From NCBI GenBank assembly GCA_963752745.1, contig CAVWAK010000035.1:13174-77173 (forward strand): 64,000 nucleotides of DNA, read 5' to 3'. Positions 25,443 through 33,772 of the stretch are shown piece by piece. The DNA is from Thiogranum sp963752745 (lineage in GTDB: Bacteria; Pseudomonadota; Gammaproteobacteria; DSM-19610). Position numbers and translations under genes: made by a program. The number at the start of each line of letters is the position of its first letter. Position 1 is the first letter of the stretch. The notes below the pieces were generated by a model, which did no database searches, was not told the origin of the DNA, and was given only the letters and a program-made list of their open reading frames with translations.

Positions 25443-26525
25443 TCAACGAATTTTCAGTGTCGCCAGACCGCACAACACCAGGATCACAGTGATGATCCAG
25501 AAACGCACAATGACGCGCGGTTCCGGCCATCCCTTGAGCTCAAAATGATGATGCAGTGGCGCCATTCGAAATATGCGCCGCCCGGTCAGCTTGAAAGAAG
25601 CCACCTGCAGAATGACCGACAGCGTTTCCATAACGAACACCCCGGACATCACAAAAAACACCAGTTCGTGACGGGTGAGTACGGCAACAGTGCCCAGCGC
25701 GGCGCCCAGCGCGAGCGCACCCACGTCGCCCATAAACACCTGGGCCGGATAGGCGTTGAACCAGAGAAAACCAAGTCCGGCGCCGACAATCGCGCCACAG
25801 AAAACCGCTACCTCGCCGACTTCACGAATAAACGGGATGCTCAGGTAACCGGAAATATTGAAATTCCCGGCGGCATAGGCCAACACTGCCAGCGCACCGG
25901 CAATCAACACCGTCGGCAGAATGGCAAGACCATCCAGACCGTCCGTCAGGTTTACCGCGTTGCTGGAACCAACAACCACAAAATACACCACCAACAGATA
26001 CCAGCCCCCAAGGGGAATAGCCACATCCTTGAAGAAAGGCACAATCAGTTCGGTTTCTGCCGGCGACTGCGCGGAATACAGCAGAAAGCCTCCGGCAAGC
26101 AGTGCCGCCAGCGATTGCCAGCTGTACTTGGCCCGCGCCGACAAACCTTTGCTATTGCCATAGACAATTTTTTTGTAATCGTCGACCCAGCCGATAGCCC
26201 CAAACGCCAGCGTTACCAGCAGCACCACCCAGACATAGCGGTTACCCAGGTCAGCCCAGAACAAGGTAGCCACGGTTATTGCCACCAGGATCAGTGCGCC
26301 ACCCATCGTCGGCGTACCCGCCTTGGACAGGTGAGATTGTGGACCGTCATCCCTGATCTGCTGGCCAATCTGACGAAAACTCAGATGGCGGATCATCCAT
26401 GGACCGACAACAAAAGAAATCATCAGGGCAGTCAACACGCCAAGAATGATTCGTAACGTCAGGTACTGAAAGACGTTAAAGCCACTATGAAACTGGCTGA
26501 GGTAGTCAGCGAGGTACAGCAGCAT
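25443..26525 (-). CDS. mraY: Phospho-N-acetylmuramoyl-pentapeptide transferase MraY
   Basis: This 360-residue protein of about ten membrane helices has the MraY signatures SKAGTPTMGGALIL, GSSNAVNLTDGLDGLA (with catalytic Asp residues), FNAYPAQVFMGDVGALALG and MAPLHHHFELKGWPEPRVIV. It transfers phospho-MurNAc-pentapeptide to undecaprenyl phosphate, forming lipid I. Its start shares one base with the murF stop (TGATG). Confidence 0.99.
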   Translation of the reverse strand: MLLYLADYLSQFHSGFNVFQYLTLRIILGVLTALMISFVVGPWMIRHLSFRQIGQQIRDDGPQSHLSKAGTPTMGGALILVAITVATLFWADLGNRYVWVVLLVTLAFGAIGWVDDYKKIVYGNSKGLSARAKYSWQSLAALLAGGFLLYSAQSPAETELIVPFFKDVAIPLGGWYLLVVYFVVVGSSNAVNLTDGLDGLAILPTVLIAGALAVLAYAAGNFNISGYLSIPFIREVGEVAVFCGAIVGAGLGFLWFNAYPAQVFMGDVGALALGAALGTVAVLTRHELVFFVMSGVFVMETLSVILQVASFKLTGRRIFRMAPLHHHFELKGWPEPRVIVRFWIITVILVLCGLATLKIR

Positions 26526-27886
26526 CAGTGCTCCCTCCTTTCCGCTGCTCTGCCGCGCAATGCCTCAACGACACGCTCCATGCGCATGGCACGCGACCCC
26601 TTTACCAGAACACTGATACCTTCACATACCTGGGTACGCAGTACGGCCTTCATGACATCAATATCGGAGAAGGACTCTGCGCCCGAACCAAAAGCCTGAG
26701 CAGCCTGCGCAGCCAGGTCACCGAGGGTAAACAGCCGCGTGACACCTGCTGCACGAGCGACCTCGCCAACATTACGATGCAGGGCTTCGCTATCTCCGCC
26801 CAGCTCGCCCATATCACCAAGCACCAGCCAGGTTTCACCTTCACTATTGGACAAAAGCTCAATACCGGCCTCGAGCGAAGCCGGATTAGCGTTATAGGTA
26901 TCGTCGATTACACGACAACCACTGAGACCGGGCTGCGTTTGCCAGCGTCCACGCACCGGTTGCACAGCCGATATCCCTGCAGCGATGTCCGCTAATTCAA
27001 CACCCATCGCCAATGCCGCCGCAGTCGCGGCGAGCGCATTCATAACATTGTGTCTTCCCGGCAAGGCGATGCGCGTTTCCGCTTCAGCGCCTGCCGTGAT
27101 CAGCCGCAAGTCACTACCAGAGACATCGCCTCGCCACTCGGCGGTCACATCTGCCTCGGCATCCAGCCCGAAGCCAAGCACGGACCGTGCACCAGCCAGA
27201 GAACGCCACAGGTCGGCGTAATCATCATCGGCGTTGATAACGCATACCGTGTCATCAGCGGCACTATCAAACAATTCGCCTTTCGCCTGCGCCACGCCAT
27301 CTATGCTGCCAAAACCTTCCAGATGTGCCGGGGCGGCGTTATTGATCACTGCGACCGTGGGTCTTACCAGGCTGGTCAGGTAAGCGATCTCGCCGGGATG
27401 GTTAGCACCCAGTTCCACTACGGCGAACTGATGCTTGCCGGAAAGTCCAAACAGCGTATGCGGAACACCAATATCGTTGTTGAAATTGCCCTGGGTTACC
27501 AGGGTGTCGCCACAACGACGCAAAATGGCGGCCAGCATTTCCTTAACAGAGGTCTTGCCATTGCTGCCCGTCACTGCCACCAGCGGCAGATCGAACTGCG
27601 CACGCCAGTGAGCCGCCAGTGCACCTAACGCCAGGCGGGTATCTTCAACTTGCAGTTGCGGCAGCACATCACTGCCGGCATGACGAACTGCGGCTGCTAC
27701 AGCACCCTTGCGTTGCGCCTGCTCCAGGTAGTCGTGGCCGTCGAAGTTCGGCCCCTCAAGGGCAACGAACAGGTTACCCTCAACCAGCGTACGCGTATCT
27801 GTGCTTATGCCGCGAAACATGACATCGTCGCCATGATAGGTAGCCTTGAGCACTTGTGCTGCTTCGGACAACTGCATAGCCATCAT
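26525..27886 (-). CDS. murF: UDP-MurNAc-tripeptide--D-alanyl-D-alanine ligase MurF
   Basis: This 453-residue Mur ligase has FRGISTDTRTLVEGNLFVAL, the P-loop AVTGSNGKTSVKEMLAAIL, QGNFNNDIGVPHTLFGL, DDTYNANPASLEAGIELL and WLVLGDMGELG, all MurF-specific. It adds the D-Ala-D-Ala made by DdlB to the tripeptide. A start at the third codon (MQLSEAA) is equally possible. It overlaps murE by four bases. Confidence 0.98.
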   Translation of the reverse strand: MMAMQLSEAAQVLKATYHGDDVMFRGISTDTRTLVEGNLFVALEGPNFDGHDYLEQAQRKGAVAAAVRHAGSDVLPQLQVEDTRLALGALAAHWRAQFDLPLVAVTGSNGKTSVKEMLAAILRRCGDTLVTQGNFNNDIGVPHTLFGLSGKHQFAVVELGANHPGEIAYLTSLVRPTVAVINNAAPAHLEGFGSIDGVAQAKGELFDSAADDTVCVINADDDYADLWRSLAGARSVLGFGLDAEADVTAEWRGDVSGSDLRLITAGAEAETRIALPGRHNVMNALAATAAALAMGVELADIAAGISAVQPVRGRWQTQPGLSGCRVIDDTYNANPASLEAGIELLSNSEGETWLVLGDMGELGGDSEALHRNVGEVARAAGVTRLFTLGDLAAQAAQAFGSGAESFSDIDVMKAVLRTQVCEGISVLVKGSRAMRMERVVEALRGRAAERREH

Positions 27887-29400
27887 CCAGCGTACCTCCG
27901 CAGAGCCTGCCGAACCCGGTCACGATCGCTGAACGCGAAACGCCGGTCGCCAATCTGCTGGGTATCTTCGTGCCCCTTGCCGGCCACGAGAACAAGATCA
28001 TCAACAGCAGCTTCACCGATAACAACATCGATCGCTGCACCACGATCAATAATGCATTCGACACGCTGCGGCTCCAGGAAACCCGCAGCGATTTCGGCGA
28101 GAATCGCTTGCGGCTGTTCACTGCGAGGATTATCGCTGGTCAGCACAACCCGGTCTGCATAGCACTCGGCAACCTTGCCCATCTGCGGGCGCTTGCCGGT
28201 ATCGCGGTCCCCGCCAGCGCCAAACAAACAAATCAGCTCCCCGCCGCAGTGTGGCCGCAAGGCCTGCAGTACCGTCTCCATAGCATGTGGCGTATGTGCG
28301 TAGTCGACAACAACACGCGGCGCATGACGTTCCTCAAATAATTCCATGCGGCCAGCTACCGTTCTGACACGGGACAGGCGCGCAACCGCATCATCCAGTG
28401 TTATACCCGCCGCGAGCAGACCGCCGAGTGCGGCCATCAGGTTGCTGGCATTAAACTCACCCAGCAACGAGGCTTCAAATTCTGCCGGACCCCAACTGGT
28501 ATCCAGCCGCAATGCAAGACCACTGGCTCGTGGCGTGACCGCTTCGAGCACAATCCAGTCAGCAGACAAACCAGCACAGTCATCCCGCTGACCATAAACA
28601 ATCACGCGCACCTGATTCTGTAGCTGCCCAGCCAGTTGCCGCCCGAACTGATCACCGGCATTCAGGACAGCCGTCTCCAGCCCCGGCGTGCTGAACAGGC
28701 GACGCTTCGCATCAGCGTAAGCCTCAATACTGCCGTGATAATCAAGGTGGTCCCGACTGAGATGAGTCAATATTGCCGTATTAAAGGCGACACCATCACT
28801 ACGATGTTGATGCAAGGCGTGCGAAGAAACCTCCATGGCAACTGCTTTTACGCCGTTATCACGAAGTCGCGCCAACTCTGCCTGCAGGCGCACAGCATCC
28901 GGCGTAGTATGCGTTGGCGTCTGCAACTGTCCATACACTCCGTAGCCCAGCGTACCCAGCAGGCCGCATGCGCCATCGCCAGATAATGCCTGGGCAAGAT
29001 AATGCGTCACTGATGTCTTGCCGTCCGTACCGGTCACACCAATTACATGCTGCTGCAGCGACGGATGCGCATAGAAACGATCAGCAATCAGTCCCAGCCT
29101 TTTCCCCAGCCCCGGAAGGGCTACCACTGGCACTTCGAGATCCTCCGCCAGCCGGCCAAGAACCTCATCCGCCACCGGCTCCCAGACCACAGCAACGGCG
29201 CCCTGGCGAACTGCCTCGGCAGCGTGTGAGATGCCATGAACCTGCAGCCCCTTGCTGGCGAGAAACAGGTCCCCGGAGCGAACCAGGCGACTATCAGTCG
29301 CCAACCCGGAAACCTCGACACCAGGCAATGCCCCTTGAATCAGACCTTCGAGCAGTTGGGCGACGGGCACACCGGGCAGCTGTGATTGCACAGCCATCAT
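27883..29400 (-). CDS. murE: UDP-MurNAc-L-alanyl-D-glutamate--meso-2,6-diaminopimelate ligase MurE
   Basis: This 505-residue Mur ligase has GLATDSRLVRSGDLFLA, the P-loop GVTGTDGKTSVTHYLAQAL, VVDYAHTPHAMETVLQAL and the substrate-specificity motif LTSDNPRSEQP. DNPR indicates meso-diaminopimelate rather than lysine, as expected for a Gram-negative. It overlaps ftsI and murF by four bases each. Confidence 0.98.
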   Translation of the reverse strand: MMAVQSQLPGVPVAQLLEGLIQGALPGVEVSGLATDSRLVRSGDLFLASKGLQVHGISHAAEAVRQGAVAVVWEPVADEVLGRLAEDLEVPVVALPGLGKRLGLIADRFYAHPSLQQHVIGVTGTDGKTSVTHYLAQALSGDGACGLLGTLGYGVYGQLQTPTHTTPDAVRLQAELARLRDNGVKAVAMEVSSHALHQHRSDGVAFNTAILTHLSRDHLDYHGSIEAYADAKRRLFSTPGLETAVLNAGDQFGRQLAGQLQNQVRVIVYGQRDDCAGLSADWIVLEAVTPRASGLALRLDTSWGPAEFEASLLGEFNASNLMAALGGLLAAGITLDDAVARLSRVRTVAGRMELFEERHAPRVVVDYAHTPHAMETVLQALRPHCGGELICLFGAGGDRDTGKRPQMGKVAECYADRVVLTSDNPRSEQPQAILAEIAAGFLEPQRVECIIDRGAAIDVVIGEAAVDDLVLVAGKGHEDTQQIGDRRFAFSDRDRVRQALRRYAG

Positions 29401-31109
29401 GCCGGTCCCTCCGTGCCAGTCCGCTGCGTATGCAGCAATGACACGGCGTCTGGCGGGATGTTCAACAACCGCAAGGCGCCAGCCATAACACGCGAAAATA
29501 CCGGAGCGGCGACCTTGCCACCGTAATACTCGCCATTACTTGGCTCGTTGATAACCACTACAGCAACCAGCCGTGGATCACTCGCTGGCGCCATGCCGGC
29601 GAACACCGACAGGTAGCGTTTCTCCGCATAGCCACCGGCCTCGGATTTGTGTGCTGTGCCGGTCTTGCCGGCAACGCGATAGCCATTAACTGCAGCCAGT
29701 GGCGCCGTCCCGTCAGCAGCAACTACTGACTCCATCATTTTGCGCACAGCGCGCGCCACCATCGGGCTGAATGCGGCCTGCCGCTCAAGCTCACTGTCGG
29801 CATCGCGCTTTAACAGTGTTATCGGGACACGATATCCATCATTGGCAAGCACGCTATAAGCCTGCGCCAGCTGCATACCCGTAACCGACAAGCCATATCC
29901 ATAAGCCAACGTGGCGCGCTCGATATCGCGCCAGCGATGAAAGTCCGCCAGATAGCCACTGGCCTCACCGGGAAAACCGCTCTCCGTGACAACACCGAAG
30001 CCAGCGTCGGACAGACCTGTCCAGAAGTCCTCCGGCTCAAGCGCCAGCGCAATCTTGCTGGCGCCCACATTGCTTGATTTGCGCAACACTCCAGTCAGAT
30101 CCAGCCGGCCGTAGTCATGCTTGTCACGAATAGTGTGCACCCCTACCTGGACCAAACCGGGTGAAGTATCGATGCTCGATGCCGGACGATAGTCACCACT
30201 CTCCAGCGCCGCCGCAATCACAAAAGGCTTCATGGTCGAACCCGGCTCAAACACGTCGGTCAAGGCACGATTGCGCATCTTGTCCGCCTTGAGGCGCTTG
30301 CGATTGTTGGGATTAAAAGCCGGCTGGTTAACCATCGCCAGCACTTCGCCCGTACGGTTATCGAGCACCACCATGGATCCTGAACGCGCCCGGTGCTGGC
30401 GCACGGCCGCCTTCAGTTCCCGGTAGGCCAGGTACTGGATACGACGATCTATACTCAGCACCAGTGCCTTACCCGGTCGTGCAGAGCGGATATTTTCAAC
30501 ATTTTCGATAATATGCCGCCGGCCGTCCTTAACCACTCGCTTGGCACCTGGCTCGCCACTAAGCCAGTCGTCGAACGCCAGCTCCAGACCCTCCTGACCC
30601 TGGTCATCGACGTTACTGAAACCGACGAGGTGGGCAGCCACCTCACCAGCCGGGTAGTAACGGCGATATTCCTGCTGCAGATAAAGCCCGGGAATACCCA
30701 GCGCCATAACCTGATCAGCCAGATCAGGCGACAAGTGGCGACGCAGATAGACGAACTCACGTGACTTACGCTGCCCCAGCAGACGCTGCAACTGCTCCGG
30801 TTTCATCTTCAGCAGACGCGCCAGGCCACGAAGGTCGGCTGGCGCCGCCACCAGCTCTTTCGGATTAGCCCAGACAGACTGAACCGGCGTACTAATCGCC
30901 AACGGCTCACCGTTTCGATCAGTCATCATGCCGCGGTGCGCAGGCACCTCGACTACCCGCAGGTGCCGCGCATCTGCCTGCCCCTGGAGAAACTCGTGAT
31001 CGACCAGCTGCAACTGGGCACTGCGTGCCGCCAATAACACGAAACCTGACAACATCAGGCCTGTTAACAGCATTCTGCGCGCTCGACTAATGGACGGCTG
31101 CCGGCTCAT
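29397..31109 (-). CDS. ftsI: Septal transpeptidase FtsI (penicillin-binding protein 3)
   Basis: A class B penicillin-binding protein of 570 residues from the ATG that overlaps the ftsL stop by four bases. It has an N-terminal membrane helix (LLTGLMLSGFVLLAARSAQL) and the pedestal domain with HRGMMTDRNGEPLAIST. The transpeptidase has EPGSTMKPF with Ser291 as nucleophile, an SSN motif, and AGKTGTAHKSEAGGY. It cross-links septal peptidoglycan with FtsW. The longer frame to 31229 would run through ftsL and is not used. Confidence 0.98.
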   Translation of the reverse strand: MSRQPSISRARRMLLTGLMLSGFVLLAARSAQLQLVDHEFLQGQADARHLRVVEVPAHRGMMTDRNGEPLAISTPVQSVWANPKELVAAPADLRGLARLLKMKPEQLQRLLGQRKSREFVYLRRHLSPDLADQVMALGIPGLYLQQEYRRYYPAGEVAAHLVGFSNVDDQGQEGLELAFDDWLSGEPGAKRVVKDGRRHIIENVENIRSARPGKALVLSIDRRIQYLAYRELKAAVRQHRARSGSMVVLDNRTGEVLAMVNQPAFNPNNRKRLKADKMRNRALTDVFEPGSTMKPFVIAAALESGDYRPASSIDTSPGLVQVGVHTIRDKHDYGRLDLTGVLRKSSNVGASKIALALEPEDFWTGLSDAGFGVVTESGFPGEASGYLADFHRWRDIERATLAYGYGLSVTGMQLAQAYSVLANDGYRVPITLLKRDADSELERQAAFSPMVARAVRKMMESVVAADGTAPLAAVNGYRVAGKTGTAHKSEAGGYAEKRYLSVFAGMAPASDPRLVAVVVINEPSNGEYYGGKVAAPVFSRVMAGALRLLNIPPDAVSLLHTQRTGTEGPA

Positions 31110-31369
31110 GGGTGAAGAATCGTGACCTGCTCGGGTGTAGGAATATGCATGCTCAGCCGCTTGCGAGCAGCGTCTTCCACTTTGCCATGCGTAGTGTGAG
31201 TACTCTGCTCCAGTTGCAGCTGCCCCCATTCAACATTCATCGCGTCCCGCGCAGTTTCCAGCGCCTGCAGTTCAACAAACAATTTGCGACTCTGGTGCCT
31301 GGCATAGGCTGCCGACATGGCGGTTGCTACTGTTGCCAGCAGCAAAAGAGGAATAATGAGTTTCCTCAT
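31106..31369 (-). CDS. ftsL: Cell division protein FtsL
   Basis: A small bitopic protein of 87 residues: short basic N-terminus, a hydrophobic helix (LIIPLLLLATVATAMSAAY) and a heptad-rich coiled coil (LFVELQALETARDAMNVEWG) ending in KRLSMHIPTPEQVTIL. The coil pairs with FtsB in the FtsQLB complex. Sequence conservation in this family is low, but size, topology and position between rsmH and ftsI are decisive. It overlaps both neighbours by four bases. Confidence 0.95.
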   Translation of the reverse strand: MRKLIIPLLLLATVATAMSAAYARHQSRKLFVELQALETARDAMNVEWGQLQLEQSTHTTHGKVEDAARKRLSMHIPTPEQVTILHP

Positions 31370-32295
31370 GCGGTTCGCTCCGCCACGCGCAGTACGGCAC
31401 TGCGCGCCCGCGGGTTCTCTCGCACCTCGGCCTCCGACGCACGAATCCGCTTGCCGACCGGCTTGAGACGCGGCTGGTAGGCCGATGGCAGCACTGGCAA
31501 ATCCGGTGGCAACTCAGGCCCGCGGTACTCGTCACGAATAAAGCGTTTAACCATGCGGTCTTCCAGCGAATGGAAACTGATCACTGCCAGGCGCCCTCCC
31601 GGGGCCAGCACGTCCACTGCCTGAGGCAGCACGGATTCCAGGTCTTCAAGCTCCTGGTTTATGAAAATCCGGATAGCCTGAAAACTGCGCGTTGCCGGAT
31701 GCTTTTTCTTCTCTCGCCCCGGCACAGCCGCGGCAACCAGATTGGCGAGCTGAGCGGTAGTGGTAACGGGGCTTTCGTCCCGCGTATTGACAATACGGCG
31801 GGCAATTCGCCGCGAGTGACGTTCTTCGCCATACTTCCAGAGAACATCAGCAATTTCTTCGGCGGAGGCGCGTGCCAGCCACTCGCTGGCGCTGATACCC
31901 GCTAGCGGGTTCATGCGCATATCGAGCGGACCCTCTCCCAGAAAGCTGAAACCACGCGCAGCGTCATCCAGCTGCGGGGACGATACTCCGAGGTCCAGAA
32001 ACACCCCGCTGACCTTTCCTTGCCATCCCAGTTCCGATACGACAGATCCAAGGTTCCCAAAACTCCCGCGACGCATAATCAAACGCGACTCGTTATCAAA
32101 CCGGTTTGCTGCATACGCCAATGCTTCAGGATCCTTGTCGAAGGCCAGCAGCCTTCCCTGTCCCTGCAACCTGTCCAGCACTGCTGCCGCATGGCCGCCG
32201 CGCCCGAAGGTTCCATCAACGTACAAACCGTCTTGTTTAATTTGTAAGGCGTCCAGTACTTCATCGAGCAGTACTGGACGGTGTAATTCAGTCAT
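31366..32295 (-). CDS. rsmH: 16S rRNA (cytosine1402-N4)-methyltransferase RsmH
   Basis: This 309-residue SAM-dependent methyltransferase has HRPVLLDEVLDAL at the start, the SAM-binding VDGTFGRGGHAAAVLD, FLDLGVSSPQLDDAARGFSF and a C-terminal VISFHSLEDRMVKRFIRD with RASEAEVRENPRARSAVLRV. This is RsmH (MraW), which modifies C1402 in the ribosomal P site. It starts right after mraZ with no gap. Confidence 0.98.
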   Translation of the reverse strand: MTELHRPVLLDEVLDALQIKQDGLYVDGTFGRGGHAAAVLDRLQGQGRLLAFDKDPEALAYAANRFDNESRLIMRRGSFGNLGSVVSELGWQGKVSGVFLDLGVSSPQLDDAARGFSFLGEGPLDMRMNPLAGISASEWLARASAEEIADVLWKYGEERHSRRIARRIVNTRDESPVTTTAQLANLVAAAVPGREKKKHPATRSFQAIRIFINQELEDLESVLPQAVDVLAPGGRLAVISFHSLEDRMVKRFIRDEYRGPELPPDLPVLPSAYQPRLKPVGKRIRASEAEVRENPRARSAVLRVAERTA

Positions 32296-32745
32296 CTAGA
32301 GCGTTAATGAGTCGAGCGGGCTCGGCAAACCATCATCCGAGTCGCTCTCCATCCAGCTACTGCCAATCCGTTCCCAGGCTTCCTCGTTCCAGATTTCAAA
32401 CTTCTTGCCCACACCCACCAGTGCCACACTTTTTTCCAATTGGGCAAAATCACGTAGTCGCGGCGCAATCAGGATCCGGCCATTGCCATCCATCTCCACC
32501 TCGGTGGCATAACCCACCAGCATGCGCTGCATGTTGCGCGTGCGGCGATCCTGATTCGGGGTGCGGATCAACTGCAACTCCAGGTCTTCCCATTCCGGCT
32601 GGGGGTAAAGCAACAGACAACCATCGGTATGCACGGTAAGCACCAGCTGCCCGGAATATCGCTCTGTCATGAGCGCGCGGTAACGCGTTGGCAAGGCCAA
32701 CCGCCCCTTCGCATCCAGCTTGACTGAGCTACCACCACGGAACAC
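32296..32745 (-). CDS. mraZ: Transcriptional regulator MraZ
   Basis: This 149-residue protein has two AbrB-like halves: FRGGSSVKLDAKGRLALPTR at the start and VGYATEVEMDGNGRILIAPR in the second half. The start is a GTG giving the usual V/M-FRGG N-terminus, with GAGGG seven bases upstream; the TTG upstream frame is longer than the family. MraZ is a DNA-binding regulator of the dcw promoter. Its four predicted boxes lie 15-50 bp upstream of the start codon, so autoregulation of the cluster is expected. Confidence 0.97.
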   Translation of the reverse strand: MFRGGSSVKLDAKGRLALPTRYRALMTERYSGQLVLTVHTDGCLLLYPQPEWEDLELQLIRTPNQDRRTRNMQRMLVGYATEVEMDGNGRILIAPRLRDFAQLEKSVALVGVGKKFEIWNEEAWERIGSSWMESDSDDGLPSPLDSLTL

Positions 32746-32760
32746 CCAACTACCCTCACA

Positions 32761-32795
32761 ACCCAATAATTACCACTTAAAACCACTTAACCCCA
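32761..32795 (-). promoter_or_regulatory. MraZ operator: four phased TGGNN boxes
   Basis: On the minus strand TGGGG, TGGTT, TGGTA and TGGGT start every 10 bp (32791-32795, 32781-32785, 32771-32775, 32761-32765), separated by 5-bp spacers. This is the arrangement of TGGGN direct repeats bound by MraZ in E. coli. The array lies between the -10 box and the mraZ start. A fifth TGGGG at 32821-32825 is in phase within the promoter spacer. Confidence 0.85.
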
Positions 32796-32804
32796 CTTTC
32801 TGAC

Positions 32805-32834
32805 ACTATAGGAAGGATTTCCCCACCTTGTCAA
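32805..32834 (-). promoter_or_regulatory. Sigma-70 promoter of the dcw cluster (mraZ promoter)
   Basis: TTGACA at 32829-32834 and TATAGT at 32805-32810 are separated by 18 nt on the minus strand. Transcription would start near 32798, directly at the MraZ boxes. It is the only strong promoter seen for the 18 kb of co-directional, mostly overlapping dcw genes. Confidence 0.8.
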
Positions 32835-33116
32835 CCTAGGGAATGGACGATTCCTGCTTTAGGGACAGTGACTTAGCAGCTAAACAGCGGGAGATGAGAC
32901 AGTCATAGGATTCACTGATTTTGTGTTTAAACTATAAATCAGTGAGTTGGTGAGTTTTGCTTAACCCTGGCTTTAAGTGCGGCCGGTAAAACAGGCTTTG
33001 TCATTAAATTTTTCTATGGGCTAATTTAATTGGCTTTTTCTTAAAATGCTGCGCTGATGATTTTCCACCGTGAAAAGCTTTTTAATCACACAGGTGCAGG
33101 CAGATGACAGTCCACC
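32835..33116. other. Intergenic region between ssb and mraZ, no gene seen
   Basis: About 280 bp hold no convincing reading frame. The only clear structure is a 10-bp inverted repeat, TCACTGATTT at 32912-32921 and AAATCAGTGA at 32936-32945, with a 14-nt AT-rich centre. It lies about 80 bp upstream of the dcw -35 box and could be a regulator site or a small hairpin. Confidence 0.5.
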
Positions 33117-33168
33117 AAAAGACACAAGGGCCGGAGGGATTTCCAAAAATCCCTCCGGCCCTTGTGTC
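33117..33168 (-). terminator. Terminator-like 22-bp perfect hairpin behind ssb
   Basis: Positions 33121-33142 and 33147-33168 are perfect reverse complements around a 4-nt loop. On the minus strand the hairpin is followed by TTTTGG. It starts 29 nt after the ssb stop. The stem is longer than an ordinary terminator. Confidence 0.75.
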
Positions 33169-33197
33169 CAGGCTAGTAATTAACCTGTGAGGAAAAC

Positions 33198-33650
33198 CTA
33201 GAACGGAATATCGTCGTCGAAGTCATCAGCGGTCGTTGCAGCCGGCTCCGGTGCCGGTGCCGGTCTGGATGCTGAAGACGACGAACCGCCAAAATCAGCA
33301 CTGCCACCGCCGCCTCGGCTACCCAGCATCTGCATTTCGTTGGCAATAATTTCAGTGGTGTATCGGTCGTTGCCGTTCTTGTCCTGCCATTTGCGGGTCT
33401 GTAACTTGCCCTCAATATATACCTGCGAACCTTTTTTCAGATACTCACCGGCAATTTCGGCGAGACGGCGGTAGAAGACAATGTTGTGCCACTCGGTCTT
33501 GTCTTTCTGTTCGCCAGACTGCTTATCCTTCCAGGATTCCGTAGTCGCGAGGGTAGCGTTGCACACTGCACCGCCATTCGCCATGTAGCGCACTTCCGGG
33601 TCCTTGCCCAGATTTCCAACTAAAATAACCTTGTTTACACCTCGTGCCAT
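33198..33650 (-). CDS. ssb: Single-stranded DNA-binding protein
   Basis: This 150-residue SSB has the N-terminal OB fold (GVNKVILVGNLGKDPEVRYM, then WHNIVFYRRLAEIAGEYLKK and GSQVYIEGKLQTRKWQDKNG), a Gly/Ser/Pro/Ala-rich linker (residues 112-140) and the acidic tip DDFDDDIPF that binds partner proteins. It is shorter in the linker than E. coli SSB (178). It shares a strand with the MFS gene 122 nt upstream and lies near the divergent uvrA, a conserved association. Confidence 0.98.
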   Translation of the reverse strand: MARGVNKVILVGNLGKDPEVRYMANGGAVCNATLATTESWKDKQSGEQKDKTEWHNIVFYRRLAEIAGEYLKKGSQVYIEGKLQTRKWQDKNGNDRYTTEIIANEMQMLGSRGGGGSADFGGSSSSASRPAPAPEPAATTADDFDDDIPF

Positions 33651-33772
33651 GATTGACTCCCCTCATGCTGGGCCGCGTCCGTGAGCCCGTTTTTGGTAGT
33701 GATTCCGGAACAGAACCGCCATCATAGCGGCTGCCGCGCTGACTGCCCAGCACTGGACTGTAAGCCCTTGAT

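Noticed and set aside
25323..26456. Plus-strand open frame of 377 codons opposite mraY
   Set aside because: Rich in His, Gln and Arg as expected for the complement of a hydrophobic membrane protein; no recognisable domain.
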